64,000 nt of DNA from Ignavibacteriae bacterium HGW-Ignavibacteriae-1 (GTDB lineage Bacteria; Bacteroidota; Ignavibacteria; Kapaibacteriales; UBA2268), in contig PGYU01000001.1 of NCBI GenBank assembly GCA_002839825.1, forward strand, positions 398,698 through 462,697, read 5' to 3'. The number at the start of each line of letters is the position of its first letter. Within the stretch, counting starts at the first letter, position 1. Under the pieces are notes generated by a model. That model saw nothing but the letters and a program-made list of their open reading frames with translations, did not search any database and was not told where the DNA came from. Of this stretch, positions 29,201 through 36,630 are shown one piece after another. The position numbers and the translations under genes are program-made.

Positions 29201-29828
29201 GTTCGTATTGCAATTTGATTTCATTTCCGAAATTATCAACTATATTGCTGACATAATGATTTTCAGGCTCATTGAAGTGAAAATAGCAGGGTCCCGAATT
29301 TTTAATTTCATCGCGCAAAATACTTGAATATGAAAACTTACCATTGTCGAATTTGAGTTTGCCGGTAGCACCGTAAATAGGGTGGAAGGTAGAATCTACT
29401 TTTTGGAATAATTCAGTTTTGTCGTCCGAAAGCACGATCAAAACATTCTTATTGACATTGTTCGTGCTATATCTGATATTGTAGGAAAACTGCCATTTTG
29501 CTCCAAATCTACCATTGAAAGAACTAAGACTATTATAGGTGAATTTTGCATTTATCGGAAAGCCAATGTCATTACTTCTGAAATCGGTTCGTGAGTAAAG
29601 TAAATTACCCGTCACAGTATTAACCAAAAGTTGCTCATGCTCTTTGTCAAGACTCGGTGCAGGGCTTACAAAGTGCTGAAAATGATACTTACCTCTTGTC
29701 ATAGAGCCAATTTGTGGGTCAGAAATAATCGCATCACCATGATTAATGATAAAATTATCCTGCGACAAAAGTGCCTTATGTGCAAACAGGAAACTTAACA
29801 AAAATAATATGGTATTCAACTTCATCAT
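23217..29828 (-). CDS. Giant YD-repeat (RHS/teneurin-like) secreted protein
   Basis: About 2,203 residues, starting from the ATG pair at 29828/29825 before a signal peptide ending near HKALLSQ. An in-frame start 29 codons further upstream adds no signal-like residues. The N-terminal part (FNGRFGAKWQFSYNIRY) resembles the opening of RHS proteins. Then dozens of YD-type repeats, such as YEYDEADNLIKVTYPDASIY and FEYDEWNRLKLRFDQAGNEF, run to about residue 1,800. In known relatives they wind into a hollow beta shell. Near residue 1,830 comes IPETGLYYDGVDFYHRDF, a degenerate RHS core motif. The last 340 or so residues have no toxin motif I recognise. No immunity-like gene adjoins it. No type IX sorting domain is seen at the C-terminus. 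Confidence 0.85.
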   Translation of the reverse strand: MMKLNTILFLLSFLFAHKALLSQDNFIINHGDAIISDPQIGSMTRGKYHFQHFVSPAPSLDKEHEQLLVNTVTGNLLYSRTDFRSNDIGFPINAKFTYNSLSSFNGRFGAKWQFSYNIRYSTNNVNKNVLIVLSDDKTELFQKVDSTFHPIYGATGKLKFDNGKFSYSSILRDEIKNSGPCYFHFNEPENHYVSNIVDNFGNEIKLQYEQNRLTQVLFPSGNKLTLSYTNEKLSKLRFGDTLEIRYEYDEADNLIKVTYPDASIYRYEYDDCNLLSKITYPAGNSINVEYESDLSVKNITIGNNENYSFESNKPKGAFKVILPNGSFYKFDSDTLFRTTRITKANSSTVLYSYNDKYELTAIENPGESTSRFFYNDLGLLTMSINPLNRQALYSYDSFGNLLEFTDAETNQWKFTRNQTGIIYTITSGNRSFDFDFDSKGILKSFEIDDLLIRFDNDSRGNPTRIYFSDDILYDFRYDQFGNFSSFTQPDRIIYMFENNFKGLFTKIAYPNNSSKLFEYVNGSNLSKVVFNDGIEVSFLYDSAMRPKSLKIGNLPEFIVDYMSFDTIIFKTPIATQAQLVYEKNRKLASLLDFNNIEYKYEYDDRDNLIREYNGNSLVSSLTYNLNNEMTERTVLGFQEKFAYDKLSRLISYSNPNGTKLFQYDAFSNLTNYISPSNVQYVFQYGILNNLESVIRNSQTIATFNYDLFGNLIALTKQGQVHIGFGNNLNGLAESISINNGTPIEYKYNSIRKLSSIDKGLNVLAFTYDKMNRLSEIKKDNQNLLAYSYNQLGKVSEIVNQEQQKTTYDYNSLGSLKQITQYGNTHKLLTSPGSMSISYYNNFNYTYNFNGFYKLISATNGANDELRIYYDDAERLSEIFADGLKFGLTYANSSLISSYTNGDNNRYALNYSPIGNLISIINPNMNSTGILYNEYGNISNFVDNENRSIALQYENDLLSKISFSGGDSIRYIYNQYGQKVQKITERGFATNFEYNSFGLLSKIYDANSSKHFSYDSDLNLAQIVNELHDTLKITNNNNRIKSVQMYDFDLSANYLNGNLVSVDLNGTPFSRMTYDNFGFVSSYAYLNDYKINFSNNHIGLPNQKTDFNNNSIQYFRDKNGRILRQNFHDGTSELYSYKNSGDISSFIDRTNAEFLVRYDKARRPITYVVNRFDSLQFGYNSVGEIISIAEPMGNSFEFQYNALGNLTSIISPNDYQLNFRYNKQANDFKMYDKTGDTTTFRLDNYYRIISKTDRIGRTGNSKYDNIGNRISTTQNGDTNYFYREDKYGRISNYKNSSLTYLYNYNGKQLKPSSIKSDGVEFAIISSNNLFETRVNNVLQSTVNFNLNQNVTSVSIPTIGTYNYFYDANHNLTRISHSNKNVINFENSPIGEFESFDYNSLKYDFSYDTKINLQSIEKAGKKFSYFYDGNSNLIIKDYPTGFENSFEYDEWNRLKLRFDQAGNEFDYTYTDIGQTKTISRTNPELELITYEYDRADRLHRLKKLSNGHENIITYQYDNLDNLKSLSVNDESLIHINKATNFIIDTVRFGANQTIIVHKNKSDLPFRIQYDEDFEVRYDYDSKNRLSNLSIYSSGVLSKSYNYNYDYADRLLKISSNTDTSLLALTYNEWSEYTKVATKDVTTIYNHDNTGRIISRIDNGDLKYEYGSNSNIPHKIGDAFFYTNESENVSSIANGDEQYGFFYNNEDQLIGYSAPNGDFITFRYNNKGILSKSIGKDTSHYFDIPIESQSPNFFALTKNSDGLQVSNYFYKLFENHELLFSFDSLGNPNNLIKDAFGNLLAYSSADSIIYSEYFTYDVVDESKSPNQLYKFRNFVSIPETGLYYDGVDFYHRDFKIFITRNKRLERVSSFLPPLKNMETKPNLSDIIKYYVDSKLIIGGADKHSKIVEQIKRDNLIGEMIDEELNLQYNHFKTYKVRSDFNQYSTKLNFLSPKDIDTDLIVKASSHTKPVFAIIPTGMEQLSDSIFKKAYMSPIIYDYHKIPRTTSNRIENILSLMKFLEFDEDQFVRILNLINTQLSSGQYELPSNVTDISPICIDFVMMDSIMHQNDYVHFVVDASEPIDQWKESLNSLQENFEMFQQEVLENETNTHHQVNIFNPGFKLYKPNINVPKGINHVPKVFYDFLRLMDENIANVMSKMLRLDYNDKLDTRWKYDSKIELPYRFDTLDDLNLRNISPIYQNYFRFLR

Positions 29829-29934
29829 AAATAATAGACACAGACTGCTTTTAAATGTTTCATAATCAAAATTCAAATATAAATATAAAATTTTAGGTGC
29901 AAAGCATCGTGACATAATATTTCATAAGAGCAAA

Positions 29935-30696
29935 ATGAGTTTAAAAGTTATAACAATTGATTTCTGGAACACTTTATTTGATTCCTCCGGCGGCAAACAT
30001 CGAAATGCACTACGCTACCACACGATAATGGAGGAGATTTCACATCTTGGAACTTTGGTAACGGATGAAAATTTAGATTTAGCTTTAAAGGCATCATGGG
30101 AATTTTTCAATAATATTTGGATTAATCAACAAAGAACTCCAAAACCAGTAGAAACTATCGAATTTTTCTGGAGCTTTTTAAAATTACCATATTCAAAGAC
30201 TTCAATTGACAAAGTTACACAGGTTTTTTCTGATTCAATTCTGAACTATCCACCCAAAATGTTGATTAACGTTGGCGAAGTACTGCCTATTTTGGCATCG
30301 AAATATAAGTTAGGAATTGTCTCCGATACAGGTTTTACACCGGGAACTACGCTTCAAAAACTTATGCAAGACAATGGAATACTCCAATATTTCACATCTT
30401 TCAGCTTTAGTGATGAAACAGGTGTTTCCAAACCACATCCTAAAGCTTTTCATAGAGTTTTAAATGAATTTGGTGTAAAGGCTTCGGAAGCATTGCATAT
30501 TGGAGACATTGAAAAAACAGATATAAAGGGTGCTAAAGAATTAGCTATGATGGCAATCAAATTTTCAGGCGACCCTACCACTACACATCGTGATGCAGAT
30601 AACCTGATAACTATAGCCGATGCGGAGGTTTTTGATTGGATAGACATTCCTCATTGTATCGAATTGCTTGAAAAAAAGAAAGGGTTGCCTGTATAG
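29935..30696 (+). CDS. HAD-superfamily hydrolase
   Basis: A 253-residue haloacid dehalogenase-fold protein. Motif I is D9-F-W11-N-T13 (ITIDFWNTLFD), motif II is the VSDT stretch, motif III is the lysine of GVSKPHPKAF and motif IV is HIGDIEKTD. The second aspartate of phosphatase-type motif I (DxD) is replaced by W11, as it is by Tyr in haloacid dehalogenases, so the reaction is uncertain. An insert between motifs I and II forms a helical cap of type C1. The gene is divergent from the YD-repeat gene, with about 106 bases between the starts. It ends in a hairpin shared with flavodoxin. The substrate is unknown. Confidence 0.82.
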   Translation: MSLKVITIDFWNTLFDSSGGKHRNALRYHTIMEEISHLGTLVTDENLDLALKASWEFFNNIWINQQRTPKPVETIEFFWSFLKLPYSKTSIDKVTQVFSDSILNYPPKMLINVGEVLPILASKYKLGIVSDTGFTPGTTLQKLMQDNGILQYFTSFSFSDETGVSKPHPKAFHRVLNEFGVKASEALHIGDIEKTDIKGAKELAMMAIKFSGDPTTTHRDADNLITIADAEVFDWIDIPHCIELLEKKKGLPV

Positions 30697-30710
30697 GACA
30701 ACCCTTTTTA
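30672..30710. terminator. Bidirectional terminator between HAD hydrolase and flavodoxin
   Basis: AAAGGGTTG/CAACCCTTT inverted repeat (30679-30687 and 30699-30707) with an A-rich left flank and a T-rich right flank, so it can end transcripts from both sides. The stem begins inside the last codons of the HAD gene and the loop contains its TAG stop. Confidence 0.8.
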
Positions 30711-30730
30711 ATAAATTACTCGAGTCGAAA

Positions 30731-31246
30731 TTACGCTCCGAGTTCGCCTTTGATTTGAGCCACCCAAGATTTGATTCTATCTTCGGTTTGGTCTTCTTGG
30801 TTGTCTTGGTCAATTCCAAGTCCAAAGAATTTGCCATTTTCTGCCAAGCCGGCAGAAGTTGTAAATTCATAGCCGTCAGTGGGCCAATATCCGATGATTG
30901 AACCACCGTTTTTGAGAACCGGTTTGCCGAGAATGCCAATAGCATCGAGGAAGTTGTCTGGATAACCGTCTTGGTCGCCAAGGCCAACAAATCCAACTTT
31001 CTTGCCCGAGAAGTCAAATGATTCATATTCGCCGAATACAGCATCAAAATCATCTTGCAATTCGCCATCATTCCATGTTGGCACTGCAATGATGAATTGG
31101 TCGTATTTTGCCATATCATCTACTGAAGCGCTTGACATATCATGAACGTCAACTTCAAATCCATTTCCTTTCAACTCTTTTTCGAGTATTTCAACAACTG
31201 TTTCTGTATTACCGGTGTTAGTACCGAAAAAAACGCCTATCAACAT
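30731..31246 (-). CDS. fldA: Flavodoxin (long-chain type)
   Basis: Small FMN-binding electron carrier. The phosphate-binding loop FGTNTGNTETV is at residues 7-17 and the second FMN loop falls in AVPTWNDGELQDD. The region FVGLGDQDGYPDNFLDAIG carries the inserted loop that makes this the long-chain class; 171 residues agrees. The gene stands alone, leftward, with a terminator at its 3' end. A partner reductase is not in the window. In other bacteria such genes are often induced by iron shortage, but no regulatory site was recognised here. Confidence 0.93.
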   Translation of the reverse strand: MLIGVFFGTNTGNTETVVEILEKELKGNGFEVDVHDMSSASVDDMAKYDQFIIAVPTWNDGELQDDFDAVFGEYESFDFSGKKVGFVGLGDQDGYPDNFLDAIGILGKPVLKNGGSIIGYWPTDGYEFTTSAGLAENGKFFGLGIDQDNQEDQTEDRIKSWVAQIKGELGA

Positions 31247-31336
31247 AATAAATCTCCGTTTTGTGAATTAACAAATAATGTTTTTCAAAATTAGTAAAAA
31301 TCTAATCACAAATATAGTTTACGTGACAACAATAGC

Positions 31337-31366
31337 AAAAAAAAACGCAACCAAATTGGTTGCGTT
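31337..31366 (-). terminator. Rho-independent terminator after rpmB
   Basis: AACGCAACC/GGTTGCGTT, a 9-bp perfect stem with a 5-base loop. On the minus strand it is followed by nine T residues. It ends the rpmB transcript before flavodoxin. Confidence 0.88.
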
Positions 31367-31385
31367 TTGTAAATATTTTTTTCAA

Positions 31386-31610
31386 CTATTTGTTTTCCAA
31401 ATCTTTCAGCATTTGATATAAGCCCTTTTTGTCAAGAGTTTTGATTGCTTTAGCAGTAGCTTTTATAGTAATCCAGCGCTTTTCTTCGGGCAACCAGATA
31501 CGCTTTTTCTGAAGATTTGGCAAAAATCTTCTGCGTGTCTTATTATGAGCGTGTGATACGTTATTACCCGATATTGGTTTTGTACCTGTTAATTGACATA
31601 TTCGTGCCAT
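31386..31610 (-). CDS. rpmB: 50S ribosomal protein L28
   Basis: A 74-residue ribosomal protein of the Bacteroidetes/Chlorobi type: [17 protein letters not shown], then [20 protein letters not shown]. The open frame continues 50 codons upstream of ATG 31610, but that stretch is AT-rich and without family similarity, so the internal ATG, preceded by GGGGA, is the start. No rpmG is next to it, although rpmB-rpmG pairing is common. A strong terminator follows. Confidence 0.95.
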   Translation of the reverse strand: MARICQLTGTKPISGNNVSHAHNKTRRRFLPNLQKKRIWLPEEKRWITIKATAKAIKTLDKKGLYQMLKDLENK

Positions 31611-31686
31611 GACTAATCCCCATTTATGTTGTTTATTATTACCAAAGATTACAAAAATACACAGAAAGTTTAAGATAAAAAAACTA

Positions 31687-32883
31687 TTATGCTTGAAATT
31701 TCTTATAAATTTCAAAAATCTTAGAGATATTATGCTCCCAATCGAAATTCTCCTCTGCAAATTTCCTTGCTACAAGCCCCAATCTTCTTGCTTCATCAGG
31801 CTTGTCCAGAAGATGTCGGATAGCTGCAACAAAATCGCTTTTGTTATCTGCAATTATAATTCCGTTTTCTTTTGTTGCCGGAATGCCCTCGGCAGCTACA
31901 GAAGTCGCAATTACAGGCAATTCCATTGCTAAGGCTTCGAGAATTTTGATTCTGATGCCGCTGCCCACAAACAAAGGAGCCACAAAAAAAGATGCACTGT
32001 TCATGTATTGGTTAATGTCCTCGACATAGCCTAAAAATTCACTCCGATTTATTGTTCTTTTTTCATACTGTCTGGGAGTACCTTTGCCAATAATGTTGAA
32101 TTTCACTTCGGGATGTGAACTTACAATTTCAGGCATAACATCATCTATCAACCATGTAATTGCATTGACGTTATGAATCCATCGGAAGTATGCAATATGA
32201 ACAAATTCATTGATATTTCTTTCGCTTGAACTGTTTTGTGTGAACTTATCAAAATCAACACCAGGGTAAATTGTCATATAATTTCCCGTAGGAGCGATTG
32301 ATTGAGCCAACTTTTTATCTTCATTCGTAATCGTAAAACACATGTCAAATTGGGGGAACATCTTAGCTTCTTGTGACTTGAGTAATTTTGCTTGTCGAGC
32401 TACATAAAACTTTTTGGGGTCGAATGGGTTTAAGAATTCACCATATCGTTCCCAAATTCGATGTTCAATATTTTGCAACCTTAAGAAAGCCGGGATTTTC
32501 AACAAATCTTTCAAATACAAAGCAAGTGGCGCCATACTTGAGTGTTCGGCATGAATCACATCAAATTGCTTTTCTGAAACGATTTTGTTCAAATTTTCTT
32601 TAAGAAAATCGTTAATGTGTTTTCTTAAGTAAATCGGGTAAGTGTCTAATAATGATTTGAATATGCGGATTGGAGTATTGCGTGTAGAGTATTCAATTAC
32701 ATGAACATCTGCATATTTTTTAAAGTGTTCTAAATGATTTTGAGGGATTGGATTTTGCGAAAAAGTAACAAAAGTGACATCGCATCCTAAGGATCTCAAT
32801 GTTTTTGTCGTATTGTATATGCTGATTTTGCCACCGTCATCTGCCGGAAAAACAAATTGAGGCGATAATTGTAAAACTCTCAT
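31687..32883 (-). CDS. Glycosyltransferase family 4-like protein
   Basis: A 398-residue GT-B fold glycosyltransferase. The N-terminal domain opens with [19 protein letters not shown], the usual acceptor-side start. The C-terminal domain includes [32 protein letters not shown] (the sugar-nucleotide EX7E-like region) and a final helix. It has no membrane segment and would act at the cytoplasmic face of the inner membrane on surface glycan or glycolipid. The start overlaps the stop of the upstream GT2 gene by four bases. The donor and acceptor cannot be determined. Confidence 0.85.
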   Translation of the reverse strand: MRVLQLSPQFVFPADDGGKISIYNTTKTLRSLGCDVTFVTFSQNPIPQNHLEHFKKYADVHVIEYSTRNTPIRIFKSLLDTYPIYLRKHINDFLKENLNKIVSEKQFDVIHAEHSSMAPLALYLKDLLKIPAFLRLQNIEHRIWERYGEFLNPFDPKKFYVARQAKLLKSQEAKMFPQFDMCFTITNEDKKLAQSIAPTGNYMTIYPGVDFDKFTQNSSSERNINEFVHIAYFRWIHNVNAITWLIDDVMPEIVSSHPEVKFNIIGKGTPRQYEKRTINRSEFLGYVEDINQYMNSASFFVAPLFVGSGIRIKILEALAMELPVIATSVAAEGIPATKENGIIIADNKSDFVAAIRHLLDKPDEARRLGLVARKFAEENFDWEHNISKIFEIYKKFQA

Positions 32884-33824
32884 TTTTTCTTAAAGTATTT
32901 GTTGAATTTGAGAACAAAAAATGATTTGATATAAATATAAACTTTGCGGGACTCGCTAACGCCAAGAGTGACATCGTAATATTTGTCTTTCGGAATCGGC
33001 GTGTATTCGTCGCGTCTCGTTGATAATATAACAGGAATTATACTCAAGTATCCTTCGATAAATGCTCCAATTGTAACTCTCATACGAAGAGCATCGAAAA
33101 ATTGATGAAATATCAACACAAAAGTCCTGCCCAGAGCATCGAAAAATCTGAAATATTTCCAAGTATATCTTATTATTTGCTTGAACATTTTTATCCAACG
33201 AGTTGGTCGGACACGGCCTCCCATCGAAGCATAATGTAATGCTCTGATGTTGGGGAAATATCGTACATTGAAACCTGCCAAAATTGCGCGGGCACAAAAA
33301 TCCATCTCTTCATGACCCCATTCCCAAAAACCGCCGATTTTATCATAAACTCTACGTCTGATAGCTGCTCCAACACCGATAAAAAAGTTTGCTTTATAGC
33401 CATCTGAAGGAACATTGCTTTTATCATGCTCAAAGGGATACCAATTCCATACACCAAAGTTATCGTTTACATTGATGCATTCGCATGATATAATATCAAC
33501 GCTGTCGTGCTTTTGGAAAATTTCGACAACTTTTGCAAATTCATCATCACTTTCAGGGCTTGAATCATCGTCAGTTCGCCAAATAATATCGCCATCGGAC
33601 ATTTCAATTCCAATGTTTATCCCTTTGATATCAATGTTGTCAGGCAATCTCAAGTATTTTATCTCCGGGAAGTTTTCTTTCATCATTTCGGTAGTATTGT
33701 CTTCGGAAGCATTATCTATGACGATAATTTCCTTGTTCTCGTAAGTTTGAGCCAAAAAGCGATTGATTGAAAACTTCAAATCTTCGCTTCTATTTCGGGT
33801 GACAATGACAACACTGATTTTCAT
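32880..33824 (-). CDS. Glycosyltransferase family 2 (first)
   Basis: A GT-A fold glycosyltransferase. It starts with MKISVVIVTRNRSEDLKFSI and has the DDDSSPESDD acidic region that binds metal and sugar nucleotide. Next comes a GVGAAIRRRVYDKIGGFWEW segment, typical of rhamnosyl-type GT2 enzymes. The C-terminal 100 or so residues contain amphipathic or hydrophobic helices that may dock on the membrane. ATG 33824 gives 314 residues and the common N-terminus; ATG 33851 is an alternative that adds nine residues. It overlaps the GT4-like gene by ATGA, so the two are coupled and probably act in one glycan pathway. Confidence 0.87.
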   Translation of the reverse strand: MKISVVIVTRNRSEDLKFSINRFLAQTYENKEIIVIDNASEDNTTEMMKENFPEIKYLRLPDNIDIKGINIGIEMSDGDIIWRTDDDSSPESDDEFAKVVEIFQKHDSVDIISCECINVNDNFGVWNWYPFEHDKSNVPSDGYKANFFIGVGAAIRRRVYDKIGGFWEWGHEEMDFCARAILAGFNVRYFPNIRALHYASMGGRVRPTRWIKMFKQIIRYTWKYFRFFDALGRTFVLIFHQFFDALRMRVTIGAFIEGYLSIIPVILSTRRDEYTPIPKDKYYDVTLGVSESRKVYIYIKSFFVLKFNKYFKKK

Positions 33825-33916
33825 TTGCTTTTCGGTTGATTCTTCAAACATTCAAAAGTAGTGAAAATATTTTATATCGTATATTATAACTAAACTCGAT
33901 TTGACAATAACATTCG

Positions 33917-34576
33917 TCAAATATGAGCAGAGGGGCATAAATGGGCGATTTCGCATATTGTGCATTTGGGTCTTCTGGCGATACAAGTGTTCCGTCCGTG
34001 ATTGATGAAATAATGAGCGAAAATCACCCAAAGTTCCTTCGGAATCAATTTCATCAGTTCATATTCAATTTTTACAGCATCGCTTGTATTTACAAATCCT
34101 AACAAATTGCTGATGCGGATTACGTGAGTATCAACAACTATTCCCGGAGTATCAAAGCAATGCCCCAAAATTACATTTGCCGTTTTGCGACCAACACCGG
34201 GCAATTTTAGTAAATTGTCCATAGTTTGAGGAACTTCACCACCAAAATCTTCAATAATCATCTTGCAAGCACCACGAATATTTCTTGCTTTTGCTTTGTA
34301 AAACCCTGTAGAAAAAATGTCTTGTTCAAGCTCTTCAACATCGACGATTAAGTAATCAGACGGAATCTTATACTTTGCAAACAAATCTTTTGTGACGATA
34401 TTTACTCGCGCATCTGTGCATTGAGCAGATAGGATTGTCGCGACTAAAAGCTCAAATGGGTTTTCGTGCTCTAACTGAATTTTGACATCGGGATATATTT
34501 GCGAAAGGATTGATATTATATCGGCTATTCTGGCTTTCTTGGCTGATAAAGTAGAAGGAAATTTTTGGACAATCAT
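33917..34576 (-). CDS. nth: Endonuclease III
   Basis: Base-excision-repair glycosylase/AP lyase for oxidised pyrimidines. The helix-hairpin-helix LPGVGRKTANVILGH holds the catalytic K131, and D149 is in VVDTHVIRIS. A [4Fe-4S] cluster is shown by C-x6-C-x2-C-x5-C near the C-terminus (CIARRPKCTICEIAHLC). The 219-residue length is normal. It overlaps the preceding GT2 gene by four bases, although the functions are unrelated. Confidence 0.95.
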   Translation of the reverse strand: MIVQKFPSTLSAKKARIADIISILSQIYPDVKIQLEHENPFELLVATILSAQCTDARVNIVTKDLFAKYKIPSDYLIVDVEELEQDIFSTGFYKAKARNIRGACKMIIEDFGGEVPQTMDNLLKLPGVGRKTANVILGHCFDTPGIVVDTHVIRISNLLGFVNTSDAVKIEYELMKLIPKELWVIFAHYFINHGRNTCIARRPKCTICEIAHLCPSAHI

Positions 34577-35229
34577 TTTGACTTTTTGATATTATTGCAA
34601 ATGGAATCGGGTGAATTCCGATTATAAATATAAGATGAGTAAGCAATTTTCGCAATCACTAAACCTTTTTTGACAGCTCTTTCATAAAATTCAGTATCAT
34701 CGCCATATGGTAGCGCCTTGAACCCACCAAGTTCGATAGCTTTTTCCTTACGAATTACAAAAGTCCCGCCAATAATGCAATCTGACAAATGAATCAACTT
34801 TGAAGTATCATTCATGTCCGGAACGTATTTATTGCCATTAATCTTGACACCGCCATGCAACAACTCAACTTGTGGATTTTGGTTTAACACTTTGTGACGA
34901 ATATCGAGATGGTCGTTCCTGTATTCATCATCAGAATCGAGAAAAGTAGCATAAATTCCCGAAGATGCTAATATTCCGGCATTTTTAGAAAGGGCTTGAC
35001 CGCGATTTGAATGAAAAATATACTTGAATCTTGGGTCTGCGTCTAAGTATTTTCGGCAAATATTGAATGTTTCATCGGTGCTTCCGTCGTCAACGATGAT
35101 ACATTCCCAGTCAAGTTCCACTTGTTTCAGCAAAGAATCGAAGGAGCGATGTAACAAATGTGCACGATTATACGTCGTTACAATGACAGAAAAGTAAGGT
35201 ATAATATTTTTTCTAACGGCAATATACAT
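34573..35229 (-). CDS. Glycosyltransferase family 2 (second)
   Basis: A short (218 residues) GT-A glycosyltransferase: FSVIVTTYNRAHLLHRSFDS at the start, IIVDDGSTDET and the FLDSDDEYRND metal motif. It lacks the long C-terminal part of the other GT2 gene and has no membrane segment. It is coupled to nth by an ATGA overlap and starts three bases from the divergent rsmG gene, so promoters for both directions must overlap their coding starts. Sugar specificity is unknown. Confidence 0.87.
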   Translation of the reverse strand: MYIAVRKNIIPYFSVIVTTYNRAHLLHRSFDSLLKQVELDWECIIVDDGSTDETFNICRKYLDADPRFKYIFHSNRGQALSKNAGILASSGIYATFLDSDDEYRNDHLDIRHKVLNQNPQVELLHGGVKINGNKYVPDMNDTSKLIHLSDCIIGGTFVIRKEKAIELGGFKALPYGDDTEFYERAVKKGLVIAKIAYSSYIYNRNSPDSICNNIKKSK

Positions 35230-35231
35230 CT

Positions 35232-35933
35232 ATGGACATTACTCAATTTTGGACAATCTGTTCAGCAAATTCAATAATTCTAACTTTAGAACAACTCAAA
35301 AGCTTCGAACGCTATCGTGATGAGTTGATTTATTGGAATGCAAAAGTAAATTTAATCTCACGCAAAGACGAAGAGAATATTTTTGAAAGACATTTTTTAC
35401 ATAGCTTGGCTATTTTGAAATACGTCAAGATTCGCTCCAAATCAAAATGTCTTGATATTGGAACCGGTGGCGGCTTTCCGGGATTGCCAATCAAAATCGC
35501 AAATCCCGAAATCAATATGATGTTGATTGATTCAATCAGGAAAAAGGTCAAACTTACCGAAATGTTTGCCCAACACACAGGATTGAGGAAAATTGAAGTC
35601 GCAACAATTCGCGCTGAGGACTTAGCAATCGGAACAAAAGAATTTATCCAATTCGATTTCATAATGGCGAGAGCCGTGAGCAGTATTAAGAATATTGTTG
35701 ATTGGTCCTACAAATTTTTATCCGATTCCGGGCTGTATGTTTTGCTCAAAGGTGGCGATTTGACTGACGAGATTGCCGAACTTAAACAAGCCTACCCTTC
35801 GATGAAAGTTCGCGAACATTTGATTGATATGTACGGGTGCGATTCATTCAAAAAAGATGAAAAGAAAATTGTAATCATCGGCAAGAGAAGCCTTGAAATG
35901 AATGACAAAGTGCTTCGTCAAAATAAAGAGTAG
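35232..35933 (+). CDS. rsmG: 16S rRNA (guanine-N7) methyltransferase RsmG
   Basis: Methylates a guanine in the 530 loop of 16S rRNA. The N-terminal YRDELIYWNAKVNLISRKDE block, the SAM motif LDIGTGGGFPGLPIKI and the MARAVSSI block are characteristic of GidB/RsmG. The 233-residue length is normal. It usually sits beside gidA or parA/parB, which are absent here. Its end lies 19 bases before the DUF4159 start. Confidence 0.94.
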   Translation: MDITQFWTICSANSIILTLEQLKSFERYRDELIYWNAKVNLISRKDEENIFERHFLHSLAILKYVKIRSKSKCLDIGTGGGFPGLPIKIANPEINMMLIDSIRKKVKLTEMFAQHTGLRKIEVATIRAEDLAIGTKEFIQFDFIMARAVSSIKNIVDWSYKFLSDSGLYVLLKGGDLTDEIAELKQAYPSMKVREHLIDMYGCDSFKKDEKKIVIIGKRSLEMNDKVLRQNKE

Positions 35934-35952
35934 AATAGACTTTAAGCAGCAA

Positions 35953-36621
35953 ATGAGAAATATAACAAAACTAATAATAATCATGATGATTTTTGTAGCA
36001 GCCGATATGGTAGCACAGCAAATTTCATCATCTTTTAAAATTGCCCGAGTGAAATATTCCGGTGGCGGGGATTGGTACAACGACCCGGCTTCCGAAATTG
36101 AGCTATTGAAGTACGTTCAGAGAAACACGAATCTGAAAGTTGAACCTGTTTACGAATTTGTTGATTTGAGCACCGACAAAATCTTCGATTACCCATTTTT
36201 GTTCCTCACGGGACACGGTAACGTGAACTTTACAGATAGCGAAGTTCGCCGTTTGAGAGCTTATTTGCAAAATGGAGGATTTCTCTACATTGATGACGAT
36301 TACGGTTTAGACCCATTCATTCGTAAAGAAATGAAGAAAGTTTTTCCCGACCAAGAATTTGCAGAATTGCCATTTTCACATGGCATTTTCAATGCACATT
36401 TCAAATTTCCTAATGGAGTGCCAAAAGTAAACGAACATGACGGCAAGAAGCCACAAACCTTTGGGCTATTCTACCGTGGCAGACTTTGCGTAGTATTTAC
36501 TTACGAAACAAACCCAAGCGATGGTTGGGCACCACCCGACATCCACAAAACACCTCCCGATAAGCGGGAACTTGCTTTCAAATTTGGTACTAATCTTATA
36601 GTATGGGCATTAAGTAATTAA
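35953..36621 (+). CDS. DUF4159 domain protein
   Basis: A 222-residue protein with an N-terminal signal or anchor (MRNITKLIIIMMIFVAADMV). The rest is a DUF4159 domain of the class-I glutamine-amidotransferase-like fold: RVKYSGGGDWYNDP, FLFLTGHGNVNFTD and GGFLYIDDDYGLD, ending with SHGIF and HDG blocks. The biochemical role is not established. The ATG at 35953 is chosen because it gives a proper signal sequence; an in-frame start 17 codons earlier lies within rsmG. In Bacteroidetes and alphaproteobacteria DUF4159 sequences occur next to DUF4175 and related envelope genes, as here. Confidence 0.83.
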   Translation: MRNITKLIIIMMIFVAADMVAQQISSSFKIARVKYSGGGDWYNDPASEIELLKYVQRNTNLKVEPVYEFVDLSTDKIFDYPFLFLTGHGNVNFTDSEVRRLRAYLQNGGFLYIDDDYGLDPFIRKEMKKVFPDQEFAELPFSHGIFNAHFKFPNGVPKVNEHDGKKPQTFGLFYRGRLCVVFTYETNPSDGWAPPDIHKTPPDKRELAFKFGTNLIVWALSN

Positions 36622-36630
36622 GGAATTAAA

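Noticed and set aside
30565..31119. A 184-codon leftward frame over flavodoxin and the HAD gene end
   Set aside because: Overlaps flavodoxin in another frame and runs through a terminator.
31611..31760. A 50-codon N-terminal extension of L28
   Set aside because: No similarity to the ribosomal family; the internal ATG with GGGGA upstream gives the normal N-terminus.
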